A stretch of DNA of 37,720 bases from an uncultured Blautia sp. (GCA_946622645.1 CAMOQF010000009.1:1-37720); one strand, 5' to 3'; shown: positions 1 through 8,377, counted from the first letter of the stretch. Program-made: numbers and translations. Notes: generated by a model not told the origin, from the sequence alone.

Positions 1-649
1 GCAGATAGTAGTTCATCATGGAGAAGATACCCTTCTTCATCTCGCCGCCGTACCAGGTGTTGATGATGACCTGCTCGCGGCTGGTGATGTTGAAGGCTAC
101 GCAGGTGGCGGAGTTCAGGCCAAGCTCTGCATAATTTTCAACGGTTGCCTTGGAAGCGTTGTAGACGACGAAATCCGGTTCGTAGGTCTCAAGCTCTTCC
201 TCTGTGGGCTGGATGAACATGTTCTTGATAAAGTGTGCCTGCCAGGCAACTTCCACGATAAAACGGACAGCCATGCGGGTATCCTTGTTGGCGCCGCAGT
301 AGGAATCCACAACGAACAGTCTCTTGTTGCAGAGCTCTTTCTTTGCGATGTCCTTTACGATCGCCCAGGTCTCCTCAGACATGGGATGGTTGTCATTCTT
401 GTATGCGTCGGACGTCCACCAGACGGTATCCTTGGAGTTTTCATCCATGACGATGTATTTGTCTTTGGGAGAACGGCCGGTGTAGATGCCGGTCATAACA
501 TTGATCGCATCCAGCTCGGTCAAGGTGCCGACTTCAAAGCCGGTCAGATCAGCTTTTGTCTCTTCCTCAAAAAGCATTTCGTAGGAAGGATTGCGAACGA
601 TCTCGGTCGTTCCGGTGATGCCATACTTGGTTAAATCGATTGTTGCCAT
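1..649 (-). CDS. pckA: Phosphoenolpyruvate carboxykinase (ATP), N-terminal part; gene runs off the window edge
   Basis: Reverse-strand translation [30 protein letters not shown]...[19 protein letters not shown]...[18 protein letters not shown] matches the ATP-dependent PEPCK N-terminal half; start codon at 647-649. Confidence 0.93.
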   Translation of the reverse strand, partial: MATIDLTKYGITGTTEIVRNPSYEMLFEEETKADLTGFEVGTLTELDAINVMTGIYTGRSPKDKYIVMDENSKDTVWWTSDAYKNDNHPMSEETWAIVKDIAKKELCNKRLFVVDSYCGANKDTRMAVRFIVEVAWQAHFIKNMFIQPTEEELETYEPDFVVYNASKATVENYAELGLNSATCVAFNITSREQVIINTWYGGEMKKGIFSMMNYYL

Positions 650-705
650 CCTGCATGTACCTCTCTTCTTATTTTATAAATAGTTGAAAGTTCTTTTTCG
701 CTGAC

Positions 706-734
706 ATTATCGCATTTATGGGCGGTATTGTCAA
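706..734 (-). promoter_or_regulatory. Sigma-A-type promoter for pckA: TTGACA-17-GATAAT
   Basis: Minus strand TTGACA (729-734), 17-nt spacer, GATAAT (706-711), about 57 nt upstream of the pckA ATG. Confidence 0.7.
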
Positions 735-739
735 GAGTT

Positions 740-2167
740 TCAAGTGATCCCCGTGATCCTCTGATAAAGATCCTTCGCATAGCTGTCGGTCATGCCGCTG
801 ACAAAGTCGGTCATCAGCAGGATCCGAAGGTAAAGCCGTTCTTTTTCCGTCCTGCAGCGGCGGCTGTAGATGTGATAGACCTGCCGATAATTTTCCGAGA
901 TCAGATGCAGCCACTTCTGCTCCATCGTAGACAGCTGCTCCGGCGTATCGTAATAGAGAACCGCCGACATAAAGTGATCCAGCAGGAAATGCAGGATCGT
1001 TCCGGCGGTCACTTCCATCTGCAGGATCTGCTCCGATAAAAACGCGTACCGGTAAGCGATGTCGCACAGAGACTTTTTGACCCAGTCGCCGTAGGTTCCG
1101 TAAAACAGATCTCCGGGATATTCTCCTTCCATGATCCTGCGGTAATTGGAGGTGAAGCCGTAGGTCGCGCAGTACAGCAGACGGCTCTGGACCCACACCA
1201 TCAGGTTCTGGACCGCGTAGAGCTTCGGGTCCCGCACGCCCCTCTCCTTCCCGGTGTCATACAGATGCTCCAGCATGGGAACCGGATCAAAGTGCGATGG
1301 ATCGATGCCGCTTTTGTCTCTGGCAGTTTTCAGTTCCTCCAGCAGTTTTTCATAGGAAAGGAATCCTTTTTTGAAGGCATCTTCAATATCCGCGGTGCTG
1401 TAGGCGATATCGTCCGCAGCCTCCAGGATGTAGGTGAGAGGATGCCGTACGCCTTCGGTCCCCATCTCGCGGGAGATCTGTTCGTAGAGCTCCTGTTCCG
1501 CATAGAAGAAGCCCATCTTCTTTTCTTTTACGTTGCCGGTCTCCGGGTGCATCTGCAGCGAAGAGACCGGATATTTGATGATGGTGTTCAAAAGCGCGTA
1601 GGTCAGGTTCATCCCGTTTTCGTTGACCAGGAAGTGCAGCTTGGTCACCTGGCGGAGCGCCTGCGCGTTGCCCTCGAAATGATACAGATCGGAGAGCATC
1701 TGTTTATCCAGCACCCTGGAGACAGGTTTCCCGTAATACATGGTCTTTTTCAGATTCTGGGCAAACCAGTCCCGGATGGCTTCCTCTCCGAAATGTCCGA
1801 AGGGAGGATTGCCTATGTCATGGATGAGACCCGCACATTGAAGGATGTCGCAGATATCCGATTTTGTCTGTGAGGTGAATTCCGGATCCGTCTCGTTTGC
1901 GATCAGGTACTGTCCGATATTATGGCCAAGAGATCTTGCAAAGGAGGAGACCTCCAGCGAATGTGTGAGCCGTGTCCGTATAAAGTCACTCTTGTCGAGT
2001 GCAAACACCTGGGTCTTGTCCTGCAGTCTTCTGAAGGATGCGCTGCCTATGATCCTGTGGTAATCCTTTTCAAACTCGCTGCGAAGGTCCCCGTTCTTGC
2101 CGGCTGTGCCTTTGCTGTAATTCCCCACCCTCCGGTCGCAGAGAAGGCGGCTCCAGCTCATGCTCAT
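740..2167 (-). CDS. dgt: dGTP triphosphohydrolase-like HD-domain protein (long form, 475 aa)
   Basis: SASFRRLQDKTQVF, RTRLTHSLEVSSFARSLG and CAGLIHDIGNPPFGHFGE are dGTPase HD signatures. Confidence 0.9.
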   Translation of the reverse strand: MSMSWSRLLCDRRVGNYSKGTAGKNGDLRSEFEKDYHRIIGSASFRRLQDKTQVFALDKSDFIRTRLTHSLEVSSFARSLGHNIGQYLIANETDPEFTSQTKSDICDILQCAGLIHDIGNPPFGHFGEEAIRDWFAQNLKKTMYYGKPVSRVLDKQMLSDLYHFEGNAQALRQVTKLHFLVNENGMNLTYALLNTIIKYPVSSLQMHPETGNVKEKKMGFFYAEQELYEQISREMGTEGVRHPLTYILEAADDIAYSTADIEDAFKKGFLSYEKLLEELKTARDKSGIDPSHFDPVPMLEHLYDTGKERGVRDPKLYAVQNLMVWVQSRLLYCATYGFTSNYRRIMEGEYPGDLFYGTYGDWVKKSLCDIAYRYAFLSEQILQMEVTAGTILHFLLDHFMSAVLYYDTPEQLSTMEQKWLHLISENYRQVYHIYSRRCRTEKERLYLRILLMTDFVSGMTDSYAKDLYQRITGIT

Positions 2168-3660
2168 GATCCGATCCCCAGAGCGTTCAGTACCGCGGAA
2201 GCCATGTCTTCCTTGTCGACGACCAGGTCATGCAGCACGCTCAGCGTACGGATCTCTTCCACCGCCCCGGGAAGCGGAACCTTCGTCATCTCCGACAGGC
2301 GGTCCGCCAGGACAAAATCGTCCTCTTCTTTTTCAGCTTTGCCGAAGCATTCCAGCACAAAGCGGTTGAACTTGAAGGGGCTTGCCGTGGAGGCGATCAC
2401 CGTCACGGTATCGTCGCCGGTCTCTTTACGGTATTTGTCGACCACGCCGCTCGCCACGGCCGTGTGCGGGTCGATCATGTAGCCATGCTGCTCAAAGCAG
2501 CGCTCGATCGCTTCCGCTGTCTCTTTTTCGGTACAGTAATTTCCGTAAAAGTCCGCGAAGGTCTTTTCCATCTCAGGAGTGACGTTGTAACTGCCTGTAA
2601 CGGAAAGCTCTTCCATCCGTTTTCTGCAGGCTTCGCCGTCGCATCCGTCTGCCAGGTAAACCAGTCTTTCCAGGTTGCTGGAGATCAGGATATCCATCGA
2701 GGGGGAAGCCGTCAGGATAAACTCCCTGTTCCTGTCGTAGCAGCCGGTGGAGAAAAAGTCGAACAACACCTTGTTGGAATTGGACGCGCAGATCAGCTTT
2801 CGGACCGGAATGCCGATCTGTTTTGCGTACCAGGCAGCCAGGATGTTGCCGAAGTTTCCTGTCGGGACGGCAAAGTTGATCTCTGCTCCCGCCGTGATCT
2901 TCCCCTGACGCACCAGGGATGCATAGGCATATACGTAATAGACGATCTGCGGCACCAGACGGCCGACGTTGATGGAATTCGCCGACGAGAACTGATAGCC
3001 GGCTCTGTCCAGTTTTTCCTGCATGGCAGGATCATGGAAGATCCGCTTGACCTCTGTCTGGGCGTCGTCAAAGTTTCCGGTGATCCCGATGACGGTCGTA
3101 TTGTTCCCGCGCTGAGTGACCATCTGCTTTTCCTGGATGGCGCTCACGCCGTATTTGGGATAAAAGACAATGATCCGGGTGCCGGGCACATCAGCAAATC
3201 CCGCAAGGGCTGCCTTTCCGGTGTCCCCGGAGGTCGCCGTCAGGATCACGATCTCATTTTCGATGTGGTTCTTTTTGGCGGCTGTCGTCATCAGATGCGG
3301 AAGGATCGAGAGAGCCATATCCTTAAAGGCGATGGTCGGTCCATGGAACAGCTCCAGGTAGAACGTCTTTTCATCCGTCTGACGCAGCGGAGCAAATTCT
3401 TCCGTGTCAAATTTGCTGTCATAGGCCCTTTCGATGCAGGTCTTCAGCTCTTCATCGGTGAAATCCGTGAGGAAAAGCCGCATCACTTCGAAAGCAGTCT
3501 GCCTGTAATCCATCCGGGACAGCTCCTCCAGGCTTTTTGAAAGCTTCGGGATATGCGTAGGGACAAACAATCCTCCGTCCGCCGAAAGGCCCTGCAGGAT
3601 CGCCTGGGAGGCCGTGACCTCTTTTCCCCCGCCCCGGGTACTCTTATATAACATGTTCAT
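2164..3660 (-). CDS. thrC: Threonine synthase
   Basis: MNMLYKSTRGGG...ELFHGPTIAFKDMALSILPHL...ILTATSGDTGKAALAGF; PLP-lysine motif typical of ThrC. Confidence 0.95.
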   Translation of the reverse strand: MNMLYKSTRGGGKEVTASQAILQGLSADGGLFVPTHIPKLSKSLEELSRMDYRQTAFEVMRLFLTDFTDEELKTCIERAYDSKFDTEEFAPLRQTDEKTFYLELFHGPTIAFKDMALSILPHLMTTAAKKNHIENEIVILTATSGDTGKAALAGFADVPGTRIIVFYPKYGVSAIQEKQMVTQRGNNTTVIGITGNFDDAQTEVKRIFHDPAMQEKLDRAGYQFSSANSINVGRLVPQIVYYVYAYASLVRQGKITAGAEINFAVPTGNFGNILAAWYAKQIGIPVRKLICASNSNKVLFDFFSTGCYDRNREFILTASPSMDILISSNLERLVYLADGCDGEACRKRMEELSVTGSYNVTPEMEKTFADFYGNYCTEKETAEAIERCFEQHGYMIDPHTAVASGVVDKYRKETGDDTVTVIASTASPFKFNRFVLECFGKAEKEEDDFVLADRLSEMTKVPLPGAVEEIRTLSVLHDLVVDKEDMASAVLNALGIGS

Positions 3661-3706
3661 TTCAGATCCTCCGTATGATTCTTCTGTTCGTAGATTTCAG
3701 TATATC

Positions 3707-3733
3707 AAAAAAAAAGGACAGCCGCAACTGTCC
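3707..3733 (-). terminator. Rho-independent terminator downstream of the cell-wall hydrolase gene
   Basis: Minus strand GGACAGTTGCGGCTGTCC followed by TTTTTTTTT. Confidence 0.8.
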
Positions 3734-3786
3734 GAATGAGGCTTGCCCTCTTTTCAGATCTTCTGCTGCCATCCCTTTTAATTCTA

Positions 3787-4662
3787 TTATTCTCCGGTAG
3801 GCACAAACGCCACGAGCCCTGCCTCTTCGGATTCGTCTGCATGGACGTTCTCGGGTATCGTGTAAAACTCATGATAGCCATGTTTGAACAGCCATTGCAG
3901 ATCATGCTCGAACCAGCGGACATTCTCCTCTTCCGAAGCAGATCTTGCCATGAAGAAAAGAGCGCCTTCGGAATAATCCACGCCGTTCATGACTTCCCTG
4001 ACCGCCTCTCTGGTTTCATCCGAGACCTTTACGCGGTAGATCGAACCGTCGTAGGTAGGAGCAAACTGCGGAACGCCCCCGGTGTTCTGCCAGATGACGT
4101 CGAACACGGTGTCCGGGAAATAGTCCGAGGCAACCCGGTTCATGATCACATTGGCCACCAGGATCTTCCCTTTGAGGTCCTCAATGCCGGCCTCGGCCTC
4201 CACGATGCGGAGAAGACTGTCATAGTCCTTGTCGGACATGATCCTGGGCCTGCCCGCCAGGGACTGCACCTGCTTGGCATAGCCGTTCACGGTGCTCGCC
4301 ATCTGCGTACAGATGTTGATATCCACCGGAGTGATCCTGCCCGGCGCGTCCGCTGTCCTCTGGCCTACGAGCACCGTCTCGCAGGAGCTTCCGATCCATT
4401 GGACATTCTTTCTGGTAAGGCTCCCCGGATCGACACACGCGATCACGCTTGAGATGCCGGTCGGGATCTCTTTTTCATTCTCGGAAGCCGCGTAGACCAC
4501 AGCTGAATATGATACTTTTGAAGAACTCATCCAGACCGCCGCGCCAAGGAAGACAGCCATGGACGCAAAAACGGCTGTCCGTTTGATGATCCCGGCAGCC
4601 TGACCGCTTTTTGTCCCCCGCCGTTTTTGGTGTGTTTTTTTTGTCCCCTTCATCCTTATCAC
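3787..4662 (-). CDS. SleB/CwlJ-type cell wall hydrolase (Hydrolase_2), N-terminal membrane anchor
   Basis: C-terminal DYDSLLRIVEAEAGIEDLKGKILVANVIMNRVAS...FPDTVFDVIWQ..GGVPQFAPTYDGSIYRV...GALFFM is characteristic of the SleB hydrolase domain; one TM helix near the N-terminus. Confidence 0.85.
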   Translation of the reverse strand: MIRMKGTKKTHQKRRGTKSGQAAGIIKRTAVFASMAVFLGAAVWMSSSKVSYSAVVYAASENEKEIPTGISSVIACVDPGSLTRKNVQWIGSSCETVLVGQRTADAPGRITPVDINICTQMASTVNGYAKQVQSLAGRPRIMSDKDYDSLLRIVEAEAGIEDLKGKILVANVIMNRVASDYFPDTVFDVIWQNTGGVPQFAPTYDGSIYRVKVSDETREAVREVMNGVDYSEGALFFMARSASEEENVRWFEHDLQWLFKHGYHEFYTIPENVHADESEEAGLVAFVPTGE

Positions 4663-4710
4663 CCCTTGCGTTCATAAAAATGTAACAATTTAAACGACCG
4701 CTTTGGTAAA

Positions 4711-4739
4711 ATTATAGGCATTTTAAGGGACAATGTCAA
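4711..4739 (-). promoter_or_regulatory. Consensus sigma-A promoter TTGACA-17-TATAAT upstream of the SleB-like gene
   Basis: Minus strand TTGACA (4734-4739), spacer TTGTCCCTTAAAATGCC, TATAAT (4711-4716). Confidence 0.8.
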
Positions 4740-4824
4740 TATTCTTTGGCTGTTTTTTCGATAAATTTTGCAATTTTATGTCATGTTATGTAAATCAATT
4801 AACAATTATGTCAACTTTATAAAT

Positions 4825-4863
4825 AAAAAAGGGTGACAACAGGGACGGTTCCCTTTGTCACCC
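4825..4863 (-). terminator. REP-like hairpin GGGTGACAA(C)AGGGA-CGGT-TCCCTTTGTCACCC with T tract; probable terminator of the thiamine-type ABC operon
   Basis: 14-bp stem with one bulged C (4831-4863); on the minus strand followed by TTTTTTATTT; overlaps the stop codon of the 4858-5607 CDS. Confidence 0.75.
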
Positions 4864-5607
4864 TCTCCCTCTTCCAAGGCTGGAAAGGATCTGTTTTTTG
4901 TACCCAAGAAAGCTTTCCGTCAGTGTAAAACCATCCCTTTCGTCTCTTCCCGGCGTGATCTGTATCTCTGCGGTGATGGTGGCCGGTCTTTCATTCAGGA
5001 TCAGGATCCTGTCCGACAGGAGGATGGCCTCATCGATATCATGGGTGATGAGAAGGACTGACATGGACAGCTTTTTTACCATATCCAGAAACCAGACGTG
5101 CATATCGGATCTGGTCAGCGTATCCAGAGCGCTGAAAGGTTCGTCCAGCAGGGTCGCCTCTCCTGCAAACAGATAGGTGCGAAGAAGCGCCGCTCTCTGC
5201 CGCATGCCGCCGGAAAGCTGGCCGGGATACTTTTTTTCGGTCCCGGCGATACCGAATTCCTGAAAAAGGGGCGCAGCCTTCTGCCGCGCCTCCTTCCTGT
5301 TCTCATGTTTTAAAAGAAGCGGAAGGATCACGTTGTCCTCGATCGTACGGAACGGAAGCAGGAGATCTTTCTGCAGCATATAGCTGACATGGCCGGACTG
5401 TCCGGTGATCTCCTGTCCTTTGAGGAGGATCCTGCCTTTCTGCGGCACCAGAAGGCCTGCGATCATGTTAAAGACCGTCGATTTGCCCGCGCCGCTCTCT
5501 CCCAGCAGCGAAACGACCTCGCCTTTCCGGATCCGGAGACTGATATCCCGGACGATGGGAGTATCCTCATAAGCAAAAGAACAGTTTTCCATTTCCAAAA
5601 GATACAT
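4858..5607 (-). CDS. ABC transporter ATP-binding protein (ThiZ/SsuB/TauB family)
   Basis: Walker A LLGESGAGKST, signature LSGGMRQRAALLRTYL, Walker B ATLLDEPFSALD. Confidence 0.92.
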   Translation of the reverse strand: MYLLEMENCSFAYEDTPIVRDISLRIRKGEVVSLLGESGAGKSTVFNMIAGLLVPQKGRILLKGQEITGQSGHVSYMLQKDLLLPFRTIEDNVILPLLLKHENRKEARQKAAPLFQEFGIAGTEKKYPGQLSGGMRQRAALLRTYLFAGEATLLDEPFSALDTLTRSDMHVWFLDMVKKLSMSVLLITHDIDEAILLSDRILILNERPATITAEIQITPGRDERDGFTLTESFLGYKKQILSSLGRGRG

Positions 5608-5625
5608 GAAGGTCCACCTGTCCTG

Positions 5626-6609
5626 TCACTGCAGATAATCGTTTGTAAAGCCTGCGTCCTGCGGGATCTCTTCTTCGATCAGGCCCTTCTCCGTGATCCA
5701 GCTGTAGAAGGCGTTCCATCTCTCTGCATCGATATAGCCCCAGGAAGGCGCGTCCGCGATAAACTGCGGTCCCAGATATTCCAGGCTCTTCTTTACCAGA
5801 TCCGGATCAAGCTCAGGCGCGGCTTCCAGAAGGATCTCCGCCGCTTCATCCGGATTTTCGAGGGAATATTCATATCCTTTTCTCGCCGCTTCCAGGAAAG
5901 CTTTTGCGGTATCCGGATTTTCAGCCGCCCAGTCGGTGTTGGTGATCAGTACGGGCGTGTAATAATCGAACACAGGATTGATATCCATGAAGGAGAAATA
6001 GTCTGTATCAAGACCGGCAAGCTCACAGGCGACGCCCGCCCAGCCGTAAAAGATCCAGATCGCGTCCACCTGATGGCTTTCGAGAGCCGAAACCTCATCC
6101 GTGACTGTGCTGGGGATCAGTTCGACAGCCGAAAAATCGCCTCCGTCATCCTCCACCACCTGCTGAAGGGTGGCCAGCTCGACCGGCAGTTCCCAGGTCG
6201 CGTACTTTTTGCCCTCCAGTCCGGCCGGATGATCCATTCCTTCCCCTGCGCGGGAGATAATGCCGGACGTATTGTGCTGCAGGACGGCCGCGCACGCGGT
6301 GATCGGCATGGCGTCCTCACCGACGATCGCCGGAAGCATGGAATCCTGGAAGGAAACGCCGAACTGCGCTTTTCCGGAAGCTACCAGGACCTCTGCCCCG
6401 TCATCCGGCGGCTGGACAATGCTGACGGAAAGACCGGCTTCTTCAAAGAAGCCTTTCTCCTGCGCGACGTAGATCCCGACATGATTGGTGTTGGGCGTCC
6501 AGTCCAGCACAAAGGTCACTTCCTCCGGTTCCTCAGCGCTTACCAGCGGCACGCATACCTGCTGTGAAAGCGTGAGAGCCAATAAAAGTACCACTACTCT
6601 TTTCTTCAT
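5626..6609 (-). CDS. ABC transporter substrate-binding protein, NMT1/THI5-like (ThiY-like)
   Basis: MKKRVVVLLLALTLSQQVCVPLVSAEE signal peptide followed by VTFVLDWTPNTNHVGIYVAQEKGFFEEAGL. The ORF-track start at 6633 is replaced by the ATG at 6607-6609, which has an RBS and ATGA overlap with the permease. Confidence 0.9.
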   Translation of the reverse strand: MKKRVVVLLLALTLSQQVCVPLVSAEEPEEVTFVLDWTPNTNHVGIYVAQEKGFFEEAGLSVSIVQPPDDGAEVLVASGKAQFGVSFQDSMLPAIVGEDAMPITACAAVLQHNTSGIISRAGEGMDHPAGLEGKKYATWELPVELATLQQVVEDDGGDFSAVELIPSTVTDEVSALESHQVDAIWIFYGWAGVACELAGLDTDYFSFMDINPVFDYYTPVLITNTDWAAENPDTAKAFLEAARKGYEYSLENPDEAAEILLEAAPELDPDLVKKSLEYLGPQFIADAPSWGYIDAERWNAFYSWITEKGLIEEEIPQDAGFTNDYLQ

Positions 6610-7370
6610 CCTTTTTCCTCCCATGGCATACATTTTTTCTGAAGAATATCGACAAGTTTCATAAGGAGCAGACTGATGGCCGAGATCAGGAATATTACGG
6701 CGAACATCTTGTCAAACGAGAACGATTTTTTGACGCGCGTCATGTAGACGCCCAGGCCCCCGAAGCCGCCCAGCCACTCCGAAATGACGGCTGCAACGAT
6801 CGCGTAGGAAACCGAGATCCGCAGACTGCCGAAAAAGTGCGGAAGCGCCTGAGGACATTTGACGATCCGGAAGATCTGGCCCCTGCCGGCGCCCATGGAG
6901 GTGAGCAGTCGGATCAGATCCTCGTCGGCCGAGCGGAATCCTGTAAGAAGGCTGACGGTGATGGGAAAAAAGGTCGTCAGGATGACCAGCAGGATCTTCG
7001 GCATCATCTCATAGCCGAACCACAGGACCAGCAGCGGCGCGATCGCGACGGTAGGGATGGTCTGGGTCAGAATGATGAGCGGATAGGCTGCCAGATAAAG
7101 CGGTTCAAACCGGTCCATCAGACAGGCGATCAAAAAGCCGACCACGATCCCGCAGAACAGCCCCAGGAACGCCTCGATCAGCGTAACGCGCGCGTGCTCC
7201 ATCAAAAGCGGAAAATCCGATACGAAGGCGCGTCCCACGTCGAGCGGGGAAGGCAGCAGGTATTTGGGGATCAGACCGAGTCCGGTCACGATCTGCCACA
7301 CCAGCAGCACGCCTGCGACTGCCGCAAAGGGGAGCAGCTTACCTGTGATGCTTGCTGACTTTCTTTTCAA
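6606..7370 (-). CDS. ABC transporter permease (ThiX/SsuC-like), TTG start
   Basis: LPSPLDVGRAF, multiple TM helices, EAFLGLFCGIVVGF and AYPLIILTQTIPTVAIAPLLVLWFGYEMMPKI (BPD permease motif); TTG at 7368-7370 preceded by GGGGGAGG. Confidence 0.9.
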   Translation of the reverse strand: MKRKSASITGKLLPFAAVAGVLLVWQIVTGLGLIPKYLLPSPLDVGRAFVSDFPLLMEHARVTLIEAFLGLFCGIVVGFLIACLMDRFEPLYLAAYPLIILTQTIPTVAIAPLLVLWFGYEMMPKILLVILTTFFPITVSLLTGFRSADEDLIRLLTSMGAGRGQIFRIVKCPQALPHFFGSLRISVSYAIVAAVISEWLGGFGGLGVYMTRVKKSFSFDKMFAVIFLISAISLLLMKLVDILQKKCMPWEEKG

Positions 7371-7635
7371 TGGTCAGCACCTCCCCCTCAGGCCGGTAGG
7401 TCACTTTGATGTAGGCGCAGACAGACGGCGCTCCGGCCCGGATGGCGATGTGCTGGCACTCCTTTACGATATCCATCAGCTCGTCGTAATCGCCTTCGAT
7501 GGCTGTCTCAAAGGGTCCGACATAATAATTGAGGCCGGTACTTTTGATGTAATCGATCACTTCATCCACGATGCGGATCAGCTCCTCATCGTCTTTTGCC
7601 TCCGGCAGTGTCTGAATGGCTACGCTTGCTTCCAT
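7339..7635 (-). CDS. MTH1187/YkoF-type thiamine-binding family protein
   Basis: MEASVAIQTLPEAKDDEELIRIVDEVIDYIKSTGLNYYVGPFETAIEGDYDELMDIVKECQHIAIRAGAPSVCAYIKVTYRPEG; family features plus location just downstream of a TPP riboswitch. Confidence 0.85.
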   Translation of the reverse strand: MEASVAIQTLPEAKDDEELIRIVDEVIDYIKSTGLNYYVGPFETAIEGDYDELMDIVKECQHIAIRAGAPSVCAYIKVTYRPEGEVLTIEKKVSKHHR

Positions 7636-7663
7636 TTTCTATATCTCCTTTCATTAATCATAC

Positions 7664-7690
7664 AAAAACTCCCGGTATGCCGGGAGTTTT
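7664..7690 (-). terminator. Expression-platform terminator of the TPP riboswitch
   Basis: Hairpin AAAACTCCCGG-CATA-CCGGGAGTTTTTGT on the minus strand between the aptamer and the first gene. Confidence 0.85.
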
Positions 7691-7704
7691 AAACGTGCAG
7701 AAAC

Positions 7705-7800
7705 TGCGATTCCTACGCTGGCATTATCCAGATCAGGTTTACGGGTCTAAGGAACGCTCATCCTTACTCTCAGCCGGCCTGCCGCCAGCTCCCCTTATGT
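7705..7800 (-). ncRNA. TPP (THI-box) riboswitch aptamer
   Basis: Minus strand AAGGGGAGCTGGC...GGCTGAGAGTAAGG...GACCCGTAAACCTGATCTGGATAATGCCAGCGTAGGAA contains the conserved CTGAGA and ACCTGATCTGGATAATGCCAGCGTAGG motifs. Confidence 0.97.
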
Positions 7801-7819
7801 TCCGTATTCAGTTTTCAGA

Positions 7820-8377
7820 TCAGGCGCGGGACAGATATTCTCCTGTCCGGGTGTCGATCTTTAACTTGTCACCCGTGTTGACAAACAGCGGGACCATGAC
7901 CTGCGCGCCGGTCTCGACGGTAGCCGGTTTGGTAGCGCCCTGTGCGGTGTTGCCGGCAAATCCGGGCTCTGTCTCGGTGACTTCCAGTTCCACAAAGAGA
8001 GGCGGCTCGATGGCAAACACATTGCCGTTGTAGGAGCAGATCTTGACGACCTCGTTCTCTTTGACAAACTTTAAGGAATCTCCTACCTGATCCTTGGTTA
8101 ATGCGATCTGATCGTAGGTCTCGTTGTTCATGAAATTGAAGAACTCGCCATCGTCATAAAGATAGCTCATGTCGACCTTTTCGATCCTGGCCTGCGGAAA
8201 TTTTTCCGTGGGACGGAAGGATTTTTCAAGGACTGCTCCTGTGATGATGTTTTTGTATTTGGTTCTGACAAAAGCAGCTCCCTTTCCGGGTTTTACGTGC
8301 TGAAATTCTACGATCTGGCAAACATTGCCGTCAATCTCAAGCGTGATGCCGTTTTTAAAATCGCCTGCAGAGATCAT
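7820..8377 (-). CDS. efp: Elongation factor P
   Basis: [60 protein letters not shown]. Confidence 0.97.
   Translation of the reverse strand: MISAGDFKNGITLEIDGNVCQIVEFQHVKPGKGAAFVRTKYKNIITGAVLEKSFRPTEKFPQARIEKVDMSYLYDDGEFFNFMNNETYDQIALTKDQVGDSLKFVKENEVVKICSYNGNVFAIEPPLFVELEVTETEPGFAGNTAQGATKPATVETGAQVMVPLFVNTGDKLKIDTRTGEYLSRA

Noticed and set aside
2230-3540. 436-aa plus-strand ORF opposite thrC
   Set aside because: Shadow ORF; thrC is unambiguous on the minus strand.
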